A stretch of 12,563 nucleotides of DNA from Clostridiaceae bacterium. Lineage in GTDB: Bacteria > Bacillota > Clostridia > Oscillospirales > Acutalibacteraceae. Location of the stretch: positions 1-12,563 of the forward strand of contig JAEDGF010000053.1 in NCBI GenBank assembly GCA_016297645.1, read 5' to 3'. The notes under the pieces were generated by a model. That model was given only the letters and a program-made list of their open reading frames with translations. It had not been told where the DNA came from and made no database searches. Positions 6,185 to 12,563 of this stretch are shown here, one piece after another. The stretch's first letter is position 1; the number at the start of each line of letters is the position of its first letter. A program made the translations under genes and the position numbers.

Positions 6185-7651
6185 ATGGATCTTACAAAAC
6201 TCAAAAGCGGTACGGACATCCGCGGAACCGCGTGGGGCGACGACATTCAGCTCTCCGATGAAACGGTGGAGCGTATTGCACTCGGTTTTGCTGCATATCT
6301 GCACAAAAAAACGGGCGTTCCCGTTGACGAAATGTCTGTCTGCGTGGGTCATGACTCGCGAATTTCGGCAGAACGCATAAAAAATGCCATCGTGCGTGCG
6401 CTCTCGTCACGCGGAGTTCGGGTTCTCGACTGCGGACTCTGTTCGACTCCCGCAATGTTCACGGTCTGCCTTGACTCCGACTGCACCGCGAGCATTCAGA
6501 TAACCGCAAGCCACCACCCGTACGACAAAAACGGGCTTAAATTCTTCACCCGCGACGGCGGCTTTGAGGGGGACGAGATCTCCGAGGTGCTTGCCAACGC
6601 CGAAAAGGAAGTTCCGGTCGGAAACATCCCCTCGGCAGTTGAAAGATATAACTATATGCCCATTTACTGCGCTCGACTTCGTAAGCTCATCACCGACGCG
6701 CTCGGCGAGGGCACGCCCCTTGACGGTCTGCATATCGTTGAGGACGCAGGCAACGGCGCAGGCGGATTTTTCGCGTCCTCCGTTCTCGCTCCGCTCGGCG
6801 CGGATGTTTCGGGCAGCGAATTTCTCGAGCCGGACGGAATGTTCCCGAACCATATTCCGAACCCCGAAAACGAAACGGCAATGGGCTTTATCTGCCGCAG
6901 CGTTGTTGAAAACGGCGCGGATCTCGGCGTAATTTTCGATACGGATGTTGACCGCGCGGCGTGCGTCGGCTCCAACGGCAAGGAGATAAACCGCAACGCG
7001 CTTGTGGCGCTCGCGTCCGTCATCGCCCTTAAAAATTCGCCCGGCGGAACGATAGTCACCGACAGCGTAACGAGCGACGGACTGAAAGAATTCATAGAAA
7101 AAGACCTCGGCGGAGTCCACTACCGTTACCGCAGAGGGTACAAGAATGTTATAAACAAAGCCAAGGAGCTGAACGCACAGGGCATCGACTGCCCTCTCGC
7201 GATAGAAACCTCCGGTCACGCGGCTCTGAGGGACAATTATTTTCTTGACGACGGCGCTTACCTCATGGTACAGATAATTATTCTGCTTGCGCGTCTGCGC
7301 GCTGCCGGAAAGGAGCTTACCGACCTTCTTAAAACACTCAGAGAACCGAAGGAAGCACGCGAGATACGCTTCAAAATTACAACGGAAAACTTTGCCGAGT
7401 ACGGTAAAAAGGTTCTTGCCGAGCTCGAAAGCTACTGCGCCGGGTTCAATTTCCTCACGCCCGCGCCCGACAACAGAGAGGGCTTCCGCGTTAATTTCGA
7501 CAAGGAGCACGGAAACGGATGGCTTCTGCTGCGTCTGAGCGTTCACGACCCCGTCATGCCGCTCAACATCGAGAGCGACGAAGAGGGCGGCGCGGATAAA
7601 ATAGAAGCATTTTTTCGTCAGTTTGTGTCGCAGTATGAATTTCTTTGCTGA
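6185..7651 (+). CDS. phosphoglucomutase/phosphomannomutase family enzyme
   Basis: A 488-residue alpha-D-phosphohexomutase, which interconverts hexose 6-phosphate and hexose 1-phosphate to supply nucleotide sugars. All four family signatures are seen. The active-site phosphoserine loop is ITASHHPYDKNG with Ser109. The Mg loop is DTDVDR (Asp252, 254, 256). The sugar-binding loop is ETSGH (341-345). The C-terminal phosphate-binding region is RLSVHDPVMPLNIES (450-464). It opens SGTDIRGTAWGD, like the plant and bacterial subgroup in which the serine loop reads TASHxPYxxNGLKFF, so the His after TASH is not a defect. I start at ATG 6185, which has GGGGGT 6 nt upstream; a TTG 12 bases earlier would cover that ribosome site. 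It lies 124 bp after the hydrolase and 94 bp before the isomerase-like gene, same strand. Glucose versus mannose specificity is not decidable here. Confidence 0.93.
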   Translation: MDLTKLKSGTDIRGTAWGDDIQLSDETVERIALGFAAYLHKKTGVPVDEMSVCVGHDSRISAERIKNAIVRALSSRGVRVLDCGLCSTPAMFTVCLDSDCTASIQITASHHPYDKNGLKFFTRDGGFEGDEISEVLANAEKEVPVGNIPSAVERYNYMPIYCARLRKLITDALGEGTPLDGLHIVEDAGNGAGGFFASSVLAPLGADVSGSEFLEPDGMFPNHIPNPENETAMGFICRSVVENGADLGVIFDTDVDRAACVGSNGKEINRNALVALASVIALKNSPGGTIVTDSVTSDGLKEFIEKDLGGVHYRYRRGYKNVINKAKELNAQGIDCPLAIETSGHAALRDNYFLDDGAYLMVQIIILLARLRAAGKELTDLLKTLREPKEAREIRFKITTENFAEYGKKVLAELESYCAGFNFLTPAPDNREGFRVNFDKEHGNGWLLLRLSVHDPVMPLNIESDEEGGADKIEAFFRQFVSQYEFLC

Positions 7652-7745
7652 CAGGCAGTAACAAAAATTCAAGTCGTTTATTATAACCCCGCCCGGGATT
7701 ACATATAAAAATTTTCCTTGCGGAAAGCAAAAAGGAGATAACACC

Positions 7746-8594
7746 ATGTACAATTTCCCTATCGGAATAATTGTCAACAGCTTCAAAATTGATATTCCCT
7801 CCGCAGTCAAAAAAGCTGCCGAGCTTGGCGCGCAGGGCATTCAGGTCTATGCAACGCGCGGCGAGATGGCTCCCGAAAACATGACTCCGGAGAAAAGACG
7901 CGAGTTCCTCGACCTCGTAAAGTCCAACGGACTCGTGATTTCCGCCTTGTGCGGCGACCTCGGTCACGGCTTCTATGACCCCGAGGAGAATCCGGCACTC
8001 ATCGAGAAGTCGAAACGCATTCTCGACCTTGCAAAGGATCTCGAAACGAATGTCGTAACAACTCACATCGGCGTTGTTCCCGCCGCTCCGGCTCATCCCC
8101 GTTATGCAATCATGCAGGCGGCTTGCCATGAGCTTGCCGAGTACGCCGACTCGATAGACGCACACTTCGCTATCGAAACAGGCCCCGAAACGAGCGCGGT
8201 TCTCAAAAGCTTCCTCGATTCGCTCCATTCTACGGGCGTCGGCGTAAACCTCGACCCGGCTAACCTCGTAATGGTCACGGGCGACAGCCCCGTTGAAGCG
8301 GTCTACAATCTCCGCGACTACATCGTTCACACCCACGCAAAGGACGGCGTGAGCCTGTTCTACAAGGACCCCGAAATCGTCTACGGACTCAAAAGGGACG
8401 ACGCGCTCGTCACCGGCAGAGGTTTTCAGGAGGTTCCGCTCGGACAGGGCAGCGTTCCGTTCCCCGAGTACCTCAAAGCGCTTGAAGATATCGGCTACAA
8501 GGGCTTCCTCACGATCGAAAGAGAGTGCGGCGACGACCCGGCAGCAGACATCGCCACGGCAGTAAAATTCCTCAGAGGAATTATCGAAAAATAA
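7746..8594 (+). CDS. sugar phosphate isomerase/epimerase (xylose isomerase-like TIM barrel)
   Basis: A 282-residue single-domain TIM barrel of the AP-endonuclease-2/xylose-isomerase-like superfamily, at normal length for it. Likely metal-site residues sit at the ends of barrel strands: Glu144 (FAIETG), Asp170 (GVNLDPAN), His195/His197 (VHTHAKD) and Glu258/Glu260 (LTIERE). Other family-like stretches are GAQGIQVYATRGEM near the start, TTHIGVVP (105-112) and VPLGQGSVPFPEYL (230-243), a common tail in this family. The AAAGGAG ribosome site precedes ATG 7746. It is the last plus-strand gene before a strong terminator and may be co-transcribed with the phosphohexomutase gene. Members act on varied ketoses, inositols and phosphorylated sugars, so the substrate stays open. 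Confidence 0.9.
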   Translation: MYNFPIGIIVNSFKIDIPSAVKKAAELGAQGIQVYATRGEMAPENMTPEKRREFLDLVKSNGLVISALCGDLGHGFYDPEENPALIEKSKRILDLAKDLETNVVTTHIGVVPAAPAHPRYAIMQAACHELAEYADSIDAHFAIETGPETSAVLKSFLDSLHSTGVGVNLDPANLVMVTGDSPVEAVYNLRDYIVHTHAKDGVSLFYKDPEIVYGLKRDDALVTGRGFQEVPLGQGSVPFPEYLKALEDIGYKGFLTIERECGDDPAADIATAVKFLRGIIEK

Positions 8595-8613
8595 CCCCAA
8601 ATAAATACAACTC

Positions 8614-8648
8614 CCCCCGAAAGCACCTCGGCTTTTGGGGGATTTTTT
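8614..8648 (+). terminator. intrinsic terminator after the isomerase-like gene
   Basis: CCCCCGAAAGC pairs with GCTTTTGGGGG (11 bp, one G-U) around the six-base loop ACCTCG and is followed by ATTTTTT. It begins 20 bases after the stop codon and closes the plus-strand gene group. Confidence 0.93.
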
Positions 8649-8803
8649 CATAAAAACATAATCCGCAAACATCGCGGCATTTTTACTGTATTACAATTAA
8701 ATTACCGGTCAACTGCAACGTGGGAGTATATACAGAAAAGAGTTGGACACATAAGCGCGCTGTTACTTTGTTATTCCCGGCAGTTCCACCCGTTAGGCGT
8801 TAT

Positions 8804-9070
8804 TATGTCATATATCACTTCATGCATTATTTAACAGCATAAAGGTTGGCAAATTTAAGGTGCCGTATTTTTCACCCAAAACCTGACCGGCTGATACCGT
8901 AAAAAGTTGGTAGCAAGAATGAGCCGTCAGTGAGCGCGTTTACAAGCGAACAGGCGAATCGAAGCGTGACTTTTTACGGAGGTGAGGAACAACGGAATGA
9001 GTAAGCGGCGAGGTTCACCGCAGCCGCAAGCGATATGAAGTTTGTGACGAACCGGGGCGGAGTACCTACA
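8804..9070 (+). repeat. structured repeat, copy B
   Basis: This is the fullest copy. It has TATGTCATATATCACTT, then TTGGCAAATTTAAGGTG, then CCTGACCGGCTGATACCG. The perfect 11-bp arms CCGTAAAAAGT (8897-8907) and ACTTTTTACGG (8969-8979) are spaced exactly as in copy A (83 bp outer to outer). The downstream half keeps the GCGG/CCGC hairpin (9005-9021) but has lost the 10-bp GC-rich outer pairing of copy A. No gene was found within it. Confidence 0.65.
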
Positions 9071-9073
9071 AAG

Positions 9074-9199
9074 TATCACTTAATACATTGTATTATAGTA
9101 TAAGGATCGGCAAATTTAAGGTATCGCAATTTTACCGGCAGCCTGACCGCCTGATACCGTAAAAAGTTGGCAGCAAGAGTGAGCCGTCCGTGAGCGCGT
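9074..9199 (+). repeat. structured repeat, truncated copy C
   Basis: A direct copy 260 bp after copy B: TATCACTTAATACATT, then CGGCAAATTTAAGGT, GCCTGACCGCCTGATACCG and CCGTAAAAAGTTGGCAGCAAGAGTGAGCC. It diverges after GAGCGCGTA, so the second 11-bp arm and the whole second half are missing. Confidence 0.65.
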
Positions 9200-9250
9200 A
9201 TTCCCGTAAAAAGCCGATAGTGCGGCTGCATATCATAAGCGCACAAATAA

Positions 9251-9284
9251 CAACGCAGCCGCGGTTAACACTGCGGCTGCGTTG
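9251..9284. terminator. perfect 12-bp hairpin between convergent genes
   Basis: CAACGCAGCCGC (9251-9262) and GCGGCTGCGTTG (9273-9284) pair perfectly around a 10-base loop. Only four T follow on the plus strand and a broken T run on the minus strand, so its terminator strength is uncertain. Its place between convergent transcripts fits a transcription stop. Confidence 0.5.
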
Positions 9285-9380
9285 CTTTTGGAAGAAATTC
9301 ATTTGTCACATACATGCACAAGAATTTTTGTTCTTGCTATGGCTTCATTATAATACGGTCCAGGACGAAAATCAAGCGGC

Positions 9381-9428
9381 AAAAGTCCCCCTCTGTCCGC
9401 CTGTTTTGTGTTTCGGCGGCGGACTTTT
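9381..9428 (-). terminator. probable terminator of the GPH transporter gene
   Basis: Outer arms AAAAGTCC/GGACTTTT (9381-9388, 9421-9428) overlap an alternative inner pair GTCCGCC/GGCGGAC (9395-9401, 9418-9424). The hairpin starts within six bases of the stop codon on the minus strand. The short U-tract makes this a moderate call. Confidence 0.5.
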
Positions 9429-9433
9429 GATTA

Positions 9434-10939
9434 TTACTGCACCGGAAATGCTTCCTCGTCCGCTTTGCGCATTTCGCCAAGCTCCGCGAATATCTCCTCA
9501 CGCTTTTTGCCTTCGTAGTTATCGAATGCAAATGTAAGCGCCGAAAGCAGGTTGCCCGCCAGTCCGCAGAATGTAATTATGGAATAAATTCCGCGCAGCG
9601 TGCTGTCGGTCTGGACGGGCTTCACCTTGCTGCCCGGGTCTTTGGGGACATACTTTATAATCGTAAACAAAATGTTGTAAAGATTTGTTTTCAGAAGGTT
9701 CGCCGCCTTCGAAACTATGTTTTGCGCGGCTATCAGCATTCCGTCACTGCGCAGCTTCTCGTTGTACTTTTTGCGTGCGTACCACTCCATGTAGTCGGTG
9801 GAATCGGCGACAAGGATACTCCGCGCCGCGCCCATTGCCGCGTTGGGCATACCGGCAAGCCCGATGAAAACACCTATAAGATATCTCTTTTTGCGCATTT
9901 TCGCAACATCGAAACCGATATTGAAAAGCGACATAATAACATAGAAAAAGCCCGTGTAAGCATATCCGCCCGCAAGCATATTCCGCGCAGAAACCTTTTT
10001 ACCGACGAACGGGACGGCAAGAAGTCCGGCATACGAGAGAGCGCCGCTTATCATATCAATTATCGCTTTCATGCCGTAGTCGCCGAAGGTATCGTCATAG
10101 AGATACGGGAGAGTATCGTATGTAACGCGTCGAATTGTGTCAAAAATAACCGAAAGCTGCATAACGACAAACGGGCGATTGTGCAGTATCATGGAAAAAG
10201 TCTTGCGATCCCACTTTATTTTTTCCTTGTCCTTTTCTTTTATCTGCGTCTGAACGGCGAAGTCGCGCTTCTCGTCAATGGTCATGCACGGCGTGTACAT
10301 ACACGCAACGCCGATGACGGCAAAGCCGAACGCCACGAAAAAGTAGAGCCACTGCTGACGCGTCACATCATCGGTCGTGCCGACGACGATGGGTATGAGC
10401 CAGCCCGGCAGCATTGAGCCGAGGGACGACGCAAGCCCCGAAAGGGTGTAGAAATTCTTTCTGTCCTTGGGATCGGACAGTATTTTAAGCGCGAGGGCGC
10501 TCATGGCAATGTCGTAAAAAGTGTCGCTTATTGAAAAAATGAGGTCGAAAAACAACACCCATATGAAGTTAAAAATCGGGGACGAGGACGGCACGATAAA
10601 CAAAAGCAGAGAAGTTATCGCGAACGGAACGGGCGCGGCGAACAGTGCTTTTCTGAGATTGCTTTTCCTGCCTGGCTTTGTCGGCGCGTCGTACAGTGCA
10701 CCTGCCGCAGGCGGAATAAGGAAGCTGAGAACGGTGGTGATGTTGCCCTTCACAAGGAGCAGCTTGTTGCTTATCCCCATAAAGTTGCGGTTGAATTTGT
10801 CGGCGTAGGTTCCGATGCTGTCCTGCCCCATGCAGTTGCCGAAAATACCGCCCGCATAGCCGAGCTGTTCCTTGAAGCTCAGTGAGTTGACGGAAAACGC
10901 CTTTTGCTTGAAGCCTGTCAGCTTCTCTTTAACTTTCAT
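9434..10939 (-). CDS. GPH-type MFS sugar:cation symporter
   Basis: A 501-residue polytopic membrane protein with about 12 hydrophobic segments. The N-terminal run FKEQLGYAGGIFGNCMGQD corresponds to the conserved opening of the glycoside-pentoside-hexuronide (GPH) symporters. PPAAGALYD followed by basic residues (PGRKSNLRK) matches the first cytoplasmic-loop region of the family. The central basic/acidic loop (about 230-255, QTIKEKDKEKIKWDRK-like) and an acidic cytoplasmic tail fit too. Such proteins import sugars or glycosides with Na+ or H+. The length is a little above the typical 450-480. The ATG at 10939 has GGAGGGAG 4-7 nt upstream. The gene is convergent with the isomerase-like gene and lies downstream of the other MFS gene, separated by a repeat-filled leader. 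The substrate is unknown. Confidence 0.85.
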   Translation of the reverse strand: MKVKEKLTGFKQKAFSVNSLSFKEQLGYAGGIFGNCMGQDSIGTYADKFNRNFMGISNKLLLVKGNITTVLSFLIPPAAGALYDAPTKPGRKSNLRKALFAAPVPFAITSLLLFIVPSSSPIFNFIWVLFFDLIFSISDTFYDIAMSALALKILSDPKDRKNFYTLSGLASSLGSMLPGWLIPIVVGTTDDVTRQQWLYFFVAFGFAVIGVACMYTPCMTIDEKRDFAVQTQIKEKDKEKIKWDRKTFSMILHNRPFVVMQLSVIFDTIRRVTYDTLPYLYDDTFGDYGMKAIIDMISGALSYAGLLAVPFVGKKVSARNMLAGGYAYTGFFYVIMSLFNIGFDVAKMRKKRYLIGVFIGLAGMPNAAMGAARSILVADSTDYMEWYARKKYNEKLRSDGMLIAAQNIVSKAANLLKTNLYNILFTIIKYVPKDPGSKVKPVQTDSTLRGIYSIITFCGLAGNLLSALTFAFDNYEGKKREEIFAELGEMRKADEEAFPVQ

Positions 10940-10962
10940 TTTTCTCCCTCCGCATCATTTTG

Positions 10963-11117
10963 CCGGACTGCCCGGACTGCCCGGACTGCGCCGAACCGCG
11001 TCCGAATCACGGTTGCCTCGCGACTGACTCACGACTGCTTCGCGGTTGATTTGTAACCGAATCAAAACCGAACCGAGCGTTGACTCTTGGTCGACCCTGT
11101 CTGAATCACAGTGAACC
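10963..11117 (-). repeat. phased array of short degenerate repeats in transporter leader
   Basis: Fifteen short units follow one another. Three are exact 9-mers CCGGACTGC (10963-10989). Twelve follow with a core close to YYGAMYC, starting at 10991, 11002, 11013, 11024, 11035, 11046, 11057, 11068, 11080, 11091, 11101 and 11111. The spacing is 11 bp for most steps, then 12, 11, 10 and 10. Examples are ccgaacc, ccgaatc, ctgactc, ttgactc and ctgaatc; GTCCGAATCAC and GTCTGAATCAC stand exactly 99 bp apart. The array fills the space between the presumed promoter (-10 at 11146) and the ribosome site of the GPH gene. The role is unknown. Confidence 0.7.
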
Positions 11118-11145
11118 TCGGTAGTCCCGGCAAAGGCTCAACTAA

Positions 11146-11151
11146 ATTATA
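11146..11151 (-). promoter_or_regulatory. possible -10 box for the GPH transporter gene
   Basis: TATAAT on the minus strand, with only a poor -35 (ATTTAT-like at 17 bp). If used, the leader would be about 200 nt and would contain the whole short-repeat array. The upstream MFS gene has no strong terminator here, only a small AGCA/TGCT hairpin near 11177-11190, so read-through is also possible. Confidence 0.4.
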
Positions 11152-11211
11152 CTTTACGGGAGAACAAAATAAATAGCACAATAATGCTCTGTTTTAGTAC
11201 AATACTGCCGT

Positions 11212-12381
11212 TTAATTTTTACTGCTCATTTTATCTGCACAGCGCGAGAGGAGTATGTCGCACACGCACAGTCCGAGCGCCGCAAACGGGAGAATGCGAA
11301 AGGTGATGTTTGACGAGGAATAGCCTATCAGCATTTGAAACGCAAAGCCTCCGGCGTAAGCGCCCGTCATATGATATCCGATTATGTCTGCGGAAAAGGT
11401 CTTGCCGAATCTGTCCGGAATCGAGTGCAGGACGGACGGGAAAACAGGCCCGAAGCCGAGTCCGACAAGGAAAATTCCGACGGCGGCGGCAATTTCGTTC
11501 GGGACGGCAAAGGTGCAAAGCCCGGCGCCCGCGACACAAAGCCCCAATACGATGAGTTTTGAGTCCGAGAGCTTCTCCGCAATAAAACCGGAAATGAGCC
11601 GTCCGAGCATTATTCCGCCGAAATAGAGCGACACGAACGCGGACGCGCGCGAGGGCGATGTGCCGAAGGAGTTGACGAAAAAGCTCGCGCCCCATGTCGA
11701 AAAGGTGAATTCCATTCCGCAGTAAACACCGAGACTTGCCATCGACGGGAGAACGCCCTTTATCTTTATGATGTCCTTGAAGGAGCATTTCTGTACGGCG
11801 GCTTCCTCCGCTTCGTCGGAAAAGCCTTTTTCAATCTTTCTCCACTTTTTGAGGAATACCCCTACAAGGATTCCTATCGCAAGCAGTAAAAGCGCGACGA
11901 TTCTGTACCCGGTTCTCCACGAATCGGGTTTGTCTGCATCAAGAAATGCGGAGAGTATCATGGGGCTGGACATGACCCCGATTCCCCAAAAGCAGTGAAG
12001 CCAGCTCATGTGGCGCGCCTTGTAGTGCAGAGAAACATAGTTGTTCAGCCCCGTGTCGATAGCGCCCGCGCCGTAGCCGAGTATGACAGCGAAAATAATC
12101 GCGACCGCCATGTTGGGCGAAATGCTGACACCCGCCAGCGCGGCGGCGGTGAGAAGCACCGAAACAAATGTCACGCGCGAGGTCCCGAACCTGCGCAGCA
12201 GCTTGCCCGCAAAGAAGCCCGCGCCGCTTGTGCTGAGCCCGATTATGACGGAATAGACCGAAGCAAAGCTCTCATTTATCCCGAAATCGAGGTGCATGAC
12301 AGGCCACGCCGCACCGAAAACGGAATCGGGCAGCCCGAGTGCAACAAAGACTATGTAAATAACGATAAGAAGTGCAATCAT
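11212..12381 (-). CDS. MFS transporter, FHS (fucose permease-like) type
   Basis: A 389-residue major facilitator with about 12 hydrophobic segments, roughly 1-200 and 225-385 as two six-helix halves joined by a charged loop (KKWRKIEKGFSDEAEEAA). Recognisable stretches are the N-terminal GLPDSVFGAAWPVM, the loop GKLLRRFGTSRV, GAGAIDTGLNNYVS (a glycine-rich helix typical of FHS-like permeases) and GFGPVFPSVLHSIPDRFG in the second half. FHS-like members carry sugars such as fucose or glucose, but relatives carry other solutes, so the substrate is open. Two starts are possible. The ATG at 12390 touches the GGAGA ribosome site with no spacing. The ATG at 12381 has it at 9 nt, so I choose 12381 (three residues shorter). 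It has its own promoter. Confidence 0.85.
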   Translation of the reverse strand: MIALLIVIYIVFVALGLPDSVFGAAWPVMHLDFGINESFASVYSVIIGLSTSGAGFFAGKLLRRFGTSRVTFVSVLLTAAALAGVSISPNMAVAIIFAVILGYGAGAIDTGLNNYVSLHYKARHMSWLHCFWGIGVMSSPMILSAFLDADKPDSWRTGYRIVALLLLAIGILVGVFLKKWRKIEKGFSDEAEEAAVQKCSFKDIIKIKGVLPSMASLGVYCGMEFTFSTWGASFFVNSFGTSPSRASAFVSLYFGGIMLGRLISGFIAEKLSDSKLIVLGLCVAGAGLCTFAVPNEIAAAVGIFLVGLGFGPVFPSVLHSIPDRFGKTFSADIIGYHMTGAYAGGFAFQMLIGYSSSNITFRILPFAALGLCVCDILLSRCADKMSSKN

Positions 12382-12420
12382 TTTCGACATTCTCCGTTTG
12401 TGTTTTTGTAATTGGAGTCT

Positions 12421-12449
12421 ATTTTAATTCATAACGGGCAATGTGTCAA
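12421..12449 (-). promoter_or_regulatory. sigma-A promoter of the FHS-like transporter gene
   Basis: On the minus strand: TTGACA (12444-12449), a 17-bp spacer, and TAAAAT (12421-12426). Transcription would start near 12414, giving a leader of about 30 nt. Confidence 0.85.
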
Positions 12450-12483
12450 TATTGCATAGAAGCACATTTCACCCGTTTTTACG

Positions 12484-12504
12484 GAAAAACCGCCCTCACG
12501 GGCG
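12484..12504 (-). terminator. terminator of a gene beyond the right edge
   Basis: On the minus strand CGCCC-GTGA-GGGCG is followed by GTTTTT. It lies upstream of the FHS promoter, so it should end a transcript coming from the right. One minus-strand frame is open from the window edge and stops with TGA inside this hairpin (ending SSAKMDRP). It is too short to identify as a gene end. Confidence 0.65.
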
Positions 12505-12563
12505 ATCCATCTTTGCTGACGATTTTTTTGCGGGAAAAACACACTCGCGACGCTCCGCCTTGC

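Noticed and set aside
6401..6411. Possible loss of function in the phosphohexomutase serine loop (TASHHP instead of TASHNP)
   Set aside because: The subgroup with SGTDIRG openings carries variable residues after TASH, and the serine, the Mg loop and the sugar loop are all intact. The loop itself lies near residues 107-112 of the gene.
9190..9537. 115-codon plus-strand frame between the convergent genes
   Set aside because: It covers two hairpins, overlaps the end of the GPH gene and begins within a truncated repeat; the composition is not protein-like.
12505..12563. C-terminal tail of a minus-strand gene at the right edge
   Set aside because: About 20 codons are open before a TGA inside the terminator, but this is too short and has no recognisable motif.

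Overview
The window looks like a chromosomal segment from a Gram-positive anaerobe of the Bacillota, probably class Clostridia. The reasons are a textbook T-box leader, GGAGG-type ribosome binding sites, sigma-A promoters with 17-bp spacers, roughly balanced base composition, and GC-rich 'TGTAGGGGCGGGG' palindromic ends of the type scattered through gut clostridial genomes. The genus cannot be fixed from the sequence alone.

Left part (about 90-3180, minus strand): an asparagine operon. A sigma-A promoter (3150-3178) drives a T-box leader with an AAC (Asn) specifier, T-box sequence and leader terminator. It is followed by asnS (asparaginyl-tRNA synthetase) and asnA (ammonia-dependent asparagine synthetase). 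Uncharged tRNA-Asn should therefore raise both asparagine supply and tRNA charging. After asnA come a compact nested inverted repeat (243-318) and a strong bidirectional terminator (93-137).

First non-coding island (about 3181-4120): no credible gene. It holds a 472-bp element with perfect 33-bp terminal inverted repeats, which encloses two tandem cassettes with conserved ends and different cores. Copies of a second, structured repeat family flank it in opposite orientations.

Centre (4125-8650, plus strand): a promoter, a secreted membrane-anchored SGNH/GDSL hydrolase, a phosphoglucomutase/phosphomannomutase-type enzyme, a TIM-barrel sugar phosphate isomerase/epimerase-like protein, and a clear terminator. 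The gaps of 124 and 94 bp allow co-transcription. The set suggests carbohydrate or cell-envelope sugar metabolism, but no specific pathway can be named.

Second non-coding island (about 8650-9433): two more direct copies of the structured repeat family (one truncated) and hairpins between convergent genes.

Right part (9434-12504, minus strand): a GPH-type sugar:cation symporter and an FHS-like MFS transporter, each probably with its own promoter. The stretch between them carries an unusual array of about 15 short degenerate units. Most are spaced 11 bp apart, and the array fills the presumed 5' leader of the symporter gene. The right edge holds a terminator for a gene lying outside the window.

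The least explained material is the 11-bp-phased leader array, the cassette element with perfect terminal repeats, and the four-copy structured repeat family.
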